Shown: positions 60,563 through 64,000 of the stretch, piece by piece
How the letters are laid out: every line of letters begins with the position of its first letter
Position numbering within the stretch: position 1 is the stretch's first letter
NCBI RefSeq assembly: GCF_018614035.1
Contig: NZ_JAGGPA010000027.1
Coordinates: 62,001-126,000, forward strand
Direction of reading: 5' to 3'
DNA from: Streptomyces sp. ISL-96
Lineage (GTDB): Bacteria; Actinomycetota; Actinomycetes; Streptomycetales; Streptomycetaceae
Length of the DNA stretch: 64,000 nucleotides
Notes under the pieces: model-generated
Databases searched by the model: none
Seen by the model: the letters and a program-made list of their open reading frames with translations, nothing else
Told to the model about the DNA's origin: nothing
Made by a program: the position numbers and the translations under genes

Positions 60563-61987
60563 ATGGGAATCATGGCGCGGCTGCGGGCTGTCGAACATGC
60601 CACCCGGCCCTACGACCGGGAGTTCGTGGCAGCCATGGAACGCCGGTGGGCCGAACTGCCCGACGTCGTCAAGACACCAGGCCAGATCATCGGGCAGCAC
60701 GGCGTCGGCTGCGAAGGCACCCACGGAGTCTTCCCCAAGTGCAACCTGAAGTGCACGCCCTGCTACCACTCGAAGGACGCCAACCAGGTACGCGTCGACG
60801 GCCCCCACGCCCAGGAGCAAGTCGCCGCCCAGATGCGTCTGCTGCGCACACTGCGCGGCCCGCGCGCCCACGCCCAGCTCATCGGCGGCGAGGTGAGCCT
60901 GCTCCCGCCCGACGACCACGCCGCCACCCTGGAGATCATGCGCCAGCACGGCCGGGAGCCGATGAGCTTCACCCACGGCGACTTCGACTACGCCTACCTG
61001 GAGCAGCTCGCCCTCGGCGACAACGGCAAGCGGCGCCTCACGCGGCTGTCGTTCGCCGCGCACTTCGACAAGTTCATGTACGGCAGGCGCGGCATCGAAC
61101 GCCCGCCCAATGAGAAGGCACTGAACCCCTACCGCCAGCGGTTCGCCGACATGTTCGCAAAGCTGCGGCGCGAGCACAGGGTGCGGTACTTCCTCGCCCA
61201 CAACATGACCGTCACCCCCGGCAACCTCGACGAGATCGCTGACGTCATCCACGACTGCCAGGGGATGGGCTACGGCATGTTCTCCTTCCAGCCCGCCGCC
61301 TTTCTCGGCGATGAGCGGCGCTGGAAGGAGCAGTACCGCGAGGCCACCCCGGACGCGGTGTGGGCGGAGATCGGGCGCGGCGCCGGCCGCACGCTCGGCT
61401 ATCACGTCTTCGAGAACGGCGACGTGCGCTGCAACCGCACCGCGTACGGCTTCTACGTCGGGAAACGCTGGTACCCGTTCCTCGAAGAGGACGACCCGCG
61501 CGATCTGGCCGTGCGCGACGGCTTCTTCCGCCACTTCGGCAAGGTCAGCTTCACCGGCACCCCGCCCGCGTTGCTCGCCGCGAAGCTGGCCCGCGTTGTC
61601 GCCCGTCACCCGTCCACCGTTGTGATCGCGCTGCGGTGGCTGGCCCGCACGGCCGGCCGGGTCGGTGTGCTGCGGCTGCTGCGCCACCGCTTCCGCGTCC
61701 GCCCGGTCACCTTTGTGATGCATCAGTTCATGGACGCAGAAGTCGTCGAGCCCGCCTGGGAGATGATGCAGCGCGGCGAGCAGGCCCAGGACCCGAAGCT
61801 GCGCGAAACCCAGGAGCGCCTGGCCGCCTGCCACTACGCCATGGCCCACCCCCAGGACGGCACCCTGGTGCCCGCCTGTGTGCAGCACGCCGTTCTCGAC
61901 CCGGCCGAGAACGCCCAGCTGCGCAGGCTGCTCCCGCTCGTCGAGGTCCGTACGTCCGTCCGCCGTCCCACCACACAGGAGAAGTGA
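60563..61987 (+). CDS. Radical SAM protein of the organoarsenical operon
   Basis: A 474-aa protein. The [4Fe-4S] motif Cys60-x3-Cys64-x2-Cys67 is in FPKCNLKCTPCYHSK, and an upstream Cys in HGVGCEGTHG precedes it. AHAQLIGGEVSLLPPDDHA is the SAM-binding GGE motif. The C-terminal half holds TLGYHVFENGDVRCNRTAYG and further single Cys (ERLAACHYAMAHP, VPACVQHAVL). ATG 60563 has GGAG nine bases upstream; GTG 60524, overlapping the previous stop, is an alternative. It is longer than ArsS (~320-350 aa) and lacks its usual C-terminal domain, but occupies the ArsS place between arsM, a nucleoside phosphorylase and the two rSAM-associated transferases. A role in 5'-deoxyadenosyl transfer to arsenic is inferred. 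Confidence 0.82.
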   Translation: MGIMARLRAVEHATRPYDREFVAAMERRWAELPDVVKTPGQIIGQHGVGCEGTHGVFPKCNLKCTPCYHSKDANQVRVDGPHAQEQVAAQMRLLRTLRGPRAHAQLIGGEVSLLPPDDHAATLEIMRQHGREPMSFTHGDFDYAYLEQLALGDNGKRRLTRLSFAAHFDKFMYGRRGIERPPNEKALNPYRQRFADMFAKLRREHRVRYFLAHNMTVTPGNLDEIADVIHDCQGMGYGMFSFQPAAFLGDERRWKEQYREATPDAVWAEIGRGAGRTLGYHVFENGDVRCNRTAYGFYVGKRWYPFLEEDDPRDLAVRDGFFRHFGKVSFTGTPPALLAAKLARVVARHPSTVVIALRWLARTAGRVGVLRLLRHRFRVRPVTFVMHQFMDAEVVEPAWEMMQRGEQAQDPKLRETQERLAACHYAMAHPQDGTLVPACVQHAVLDPAENAQLRRLLPLVEVRTSVRRPTTQEK

Positions 61988-61990
61988 CCC

Positions 61991-62779
61991 ATGCGCATCG
62001 GTGTCATCACCGGTTCCGGCAGCTACGACTTGCCCCAACTGGAGAACGCGGCCCAGCGAACGATCAAGACCGAGTACGGCGAGGCCACCGTCACCGAAGG
62101 CCACCTGGATGACGCTGAGTTGGTGCACCTGTCCCGGCACGGTACCGGCCATCACCGGCTGTCGAACCAGGTGGATCACCGGGCGAACCTCGCCGCCCTG
62201 CTCGCCTGCAAGGTCGACGCACTGGTGTCCCTCACCGTGTGCGGCGCCATTGACCCTGCCGCCGAGCCCGGTTCCCTGGTGGTCTTTGACGACCTGTACT
62301 TCCCCGCCAACCGGCTCCCCGACGGCTCTGCCTGCACGTGGTACGAGTCTCCCGGCGCCGCCGGCCGCGGCCACTGGATCTTCGACCGGCCGTTCAGTGA
62401 ACCGCTGCGCCGGGCCCTGATCGCGGCTGCCGCACACACCGGCACGACTGTTGTCACGAGTGGGGTGTACGGGCATGTGGACGGCCCCCGCTTCAACAGC
62501 CGCCCCGAGATCGCCGCGCTGGCCGCCGCGGGCGTCACCGCGGTCAGCCAGACGGCCGGCCCGGAGGTAGTGCTGGCCGGTGAGGCCGAGCTGCCGATGG
62601 CCCTGGTCGGCTTTGTCACCGACTACGCCAACGGCGTCGCACCGCAACCCGAGCCGGTCGAAGCATTGTTGGCCCGGATGGCTGCGAGCAAGGACATCTT
62701 CGCTGCGCTGGCCGCCCATGCTCTGCCGGGCCTGGAACTCGTGGCACCGGTCGGCACCGTCTACCGGTTCGGCGCATGA
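61991..62779 (+). CDS. MTA/purine nucleoside phosphorylase
   Basis: A 262-aa PNP/MTAP family-2 protein. RIGVITGSGSYDLPQLENAA opens it; HLSRHGTGHHRLSNQVDHRA is the phosphate/nucleoside site, and GVYGHVDGPRFNSRPEIAAL with SQTAGPEVVLAGEAELPMAL carries the family signature GPRFxxRxE...E. These enzymes split 5'-methylthioadenosine or nucleosides with phosphate. In this operon the natural substrate would be a 5'-deoxy-5'-arsinoyl adenosine, giving the arseno-ribose phosphate. ATG 61991 has AGGAGAAG upstream; the next start overlaps its stop. Confidence 0.85.
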   Translation: MRIGVITGSGSYDLPQLENAAQRTIKTEYGEATVTEGHLDDAELVHLSRHGTGHHRLSNQVDHRANLAALLACKVDALVSLTVCGAIDPAAEPGSLVVFDDLYFPANRLPDGSACTWYESPGAAGRGHWIFDRPFSEPLRRALIAAAAHTGTTVVTSGVYGHVDGPRFNSRPEIAALAAAGVTAVSQTAGPEVVLAGEAELPMALVGFVTDYANGVAPQPEPVEALLARMAASKDIFAALAAHALPGLELVAPVGTVYRFGA

Positions 62780-63441
62780 GTACGCGGCGTACCCCCTCGG
62801 TGCTGGTCATGGCGAAAGCCCCCCGGGCGGGCACGGTCAAGACCCGGCTGCACCCGCTGCTCGGTCCAGACGGCTGTGCCGTCCTCCAGGCCGAACTGAT
62901 CCGGCACACCCTGGAGATGACGTCGTCGCACGGACTGCGCACCTATTTGGCGTATGCGCCAGGAGTGGGCGAGGAAAGCCCAGGCGACGTTATCCTTCCT
63001 GGCGTCCGCCTGATGGTGCAGCGTGGCGAGAACCTCGGGCAGCGGCTCACCTCCGCAGTGGTGGAGGCGTTCGCCGACGGTGCGGGGCCGCTGCTGGTCA
63101 TCGGCACCGACGCGCCGACTCTGACCCGCGACCACCTGACCGTCGCCCTCTCCTCACTGGAGCACAAGGAGGTTGTGCTCGGCCCGGCGCTGGACGGCGG
63201 CTACTACCTGATCGGCATGCGCCACCCGCACGCCGGGCTGTTCGGCATCGATGCGGCCCTGTGGAGTACGGACAAGGTCCTGGCCGCTACCTGCGCAGTC
63301 GCCGCCGAGGAGGGACTGAGTGTGGAACTGCTCCGCCCGCTGCGGGACCTGGACACTCCCGAGGACGCTGCCGCGCTCCTCGCGGACCCGGTGATGCCGT
63401 ACCGGATCGCCGCCCTGCTCCAGCCCACGGAGGCGGTATGA
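62776..63441 (+). CDS. rSAM-associated transferase 1 (TIGR04282-like, CofC-type)
   Basis: A 221-aa GT-A/CofC-like nucleotidyl- or glycosyltransferase. SVLVMAKAPRAGTVKTRLHP is the nucleotide-binding start; GPLLVIGTDAPTLTRDHL and VVLGPALDGGYYLIGMRHPH are the metal and acceptor regions, and LLRPLRDLDTPEDAAALLAD ends it. This is the pattern of the family found next to ArsS-like radical SAM genes. ATG 62776 overlaps the phosphorylase stop. Confidence 0.85.
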   Translation: MSTRRTPSVLVMAKAPRAGTVKTRLHPLLGPDGCAVLQAELIRHTLEMTSSHGLRTYLAYAPGVGEESPGDVILPGVRLMVQRGENLGQRLTSAVVEAFADGAGPLLVIGTDAPTLTRDHLTVALSSLEHKEVVLGPALDGGYYLIGMRHPHAGLFGIDAALWSTDKVLAATCAVAAEEGLSVELLRPLRDLDTPEDAAALLADPVMPYRIAALLQPTEAV

Positions 63442-64000
63442 GCCAGGTGTCGATCATCGTCCCCGTCCTGAACGAACAAGCCACCGTCCAGACCGCGCTG
63501 AGCCGCCTGTGCCGCGACTTTCCCGACTGCGAGCTGATCGTCGTCGACGGCGGCTCCACCGACGCCACCGTCGAACTCGCCACCCCGTACGCCCCCGTGG
63601 TGCACAGCGCACGTGGCCGCGCACGTCAGATGAACGAGGGAGCCCGGCACGCCGGCGGCGACGTCCTGTGGTTCGTCCACGCCGACACCGCCATCGCCCC
63701 GGCGGCCCTCGGCCAGATCCGCACCTGCCTCATTGACCCGAACGTGGTGGGCGGCGGCCTCACCATCCGCTTCGACCGCCGCATGCCCGGACTTGACTAC
63801 CTGGCGTGGACGTCGAATGCCCGGGCCCGCCGCCTGCACCACATCTTCGGCGACCAGGCCATGTTCGTCCGCCGCACTGTCTTCGACGAACTCGGCGGCT
63901 TCCCGGACCTGGCCATCATGGAGGACCTGGAAATGTCCCGGCGCCTGCACCGGCGCGGACGGCTGTGCCTGTTGACCGCTACCTCGACGGCCTCGTCGCG
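63438..64000 (+). CDS. rSAM-associated glycosyltransferase 2 (TIGR04283-like), 3' end outside window
   Basis: At least 187 aa, open to the window edge. MSQVSIIVPVLNEQATVQTA and CELIVVDGGSTDATVELATP are the GT2 nucleotide sites; GARHAGGDVLWFVHADTAIA has the HADT metal site, and FGDQAMFVRRTVFDELGGFP with IMEDLEMSRRLHRRGR is the acceptor region of the family. ATG 63438 overlaps the previous stop. The product would be a transferase acting on an arsenosugar-type intermediate. Confidence 0.85.
   Translation, partial: MSQVSIIVPVLNEQATVQTALSRLCRDFPDCELIVVDGGSTDATVELATPYAPVVHSARGRARQMNEGARHAGGDVLWFVHADTAIAPAALGQIRTCLIDPNVVGGGLTIRFDRRMPGLDYLAWTSNARARRLHHIFGDQAMFVRRTVFDELGGFPDLAIMEDLEMSRRLHRRGRLCLLTATSTASS

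Noticed and set aside
1..64000. CRISPR arrays, rRNA genes, intact tRNA genes, origin of replication.
   Set aside because: No repeated spacer structure, rRNA sequence, complete cloverleaf or iteron cluster was seen on either strand.

Overview
The window is high-GC actinobacterial DNA, most likely from a Streptomyces. Evidence for this is the strong third-position GC, GTG/TTG starts, 4-nt ATGA/GTGA stop-start overlaps, leaderless-looking genes and several streptomycete protein families (DUF6153-like, DUF1707, TarS-like glycosyltransferase, Acr3-type ars genes). It reads as an accessory metal(loid)-resistance and specialised-metabolism island rather than core chromosome: mobile-element remnants, a tRNA 3' fragment, two TnpB elements and four visibly broken genes are scattered through it.

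Layout. 1-5.6 kb: a protease neighbourhood (V8-like protease with a small CnaB/carboxypeptidase-regulatory-like partner, a crystallin-like protein, and an S8 subtilase followed by a free prodomain-like small protein). 6.08-6.16 kb: 3' part of a CAT-anticodon tRNA plus a hairpin terminator, probably an attachment site. 6.4-16.6 kb: arsenic resistance (trxB, arsC, acr3, two ArsO-like flavoproteins, an ArsN-like acetyltransferase, four ArsR repressors, a tiny Cys protein, a Cys-tailed flavoprotein, an MFS exporter). 16.7-26.5 kb: copper handling (small membrane and Cys proteins, SafE-cupredoxin fusion, CopZ-like chaperone, DUF1326/DUF2182, CopA, a CueR-like regulator) and, unexpectedly, a cyclodipeptide synthase driven by the copper-type promoter. 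26.5-43.9 kb: stress and redox genes, a TnpB element, a pyridine-nucleotide disulfide reductase, DUF3179, GH15/SDR genes and a second copper ATPase with an N-terminal cupredoxin domain. 44.4-50.8 kb: TarS-like glycosyltransferase, SulP transporter with a MerR regulator, a frameshifted acyltransferase. 51-57 kb: degenerate transposase, an ECF sigma/anti-sigma pair, a methyltransferase, a second TnpB element. 57.3 kb to the end: arsM divergent from a tightly coupled operon (flavoprotein, MauE/DoxX, radical SAM, MTA/purine nucleoside phosphorylase, two rSAM-associated glycosyltransferases) that looks like an organoarsenical (arsenosugar-type) pathway; the last gene runs off the window.

Two regulons can be read from the DNA. 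(i) Three CueR-like boxes (TTGACC, a 21-bp dyad, TAG) precede the small Cys-protein operon, the cyclodipeptide synthase-copA operon and the second copA. (ii) Nine promoter-like sites of the form GGAAT/G, 19 (once 20) nt, GTTYC precede the sigma-factor gene itself, arsM, the divergent radical-SAM operon, a methyltransferase, a zinc-finger protein and four other transcription units. Thus a SigR-like ECF sigma factor, or the host's own SigR, probably ties organoarsenical synthesis to a wider stress response. These assignments come from reading the sequence; no database search was run.
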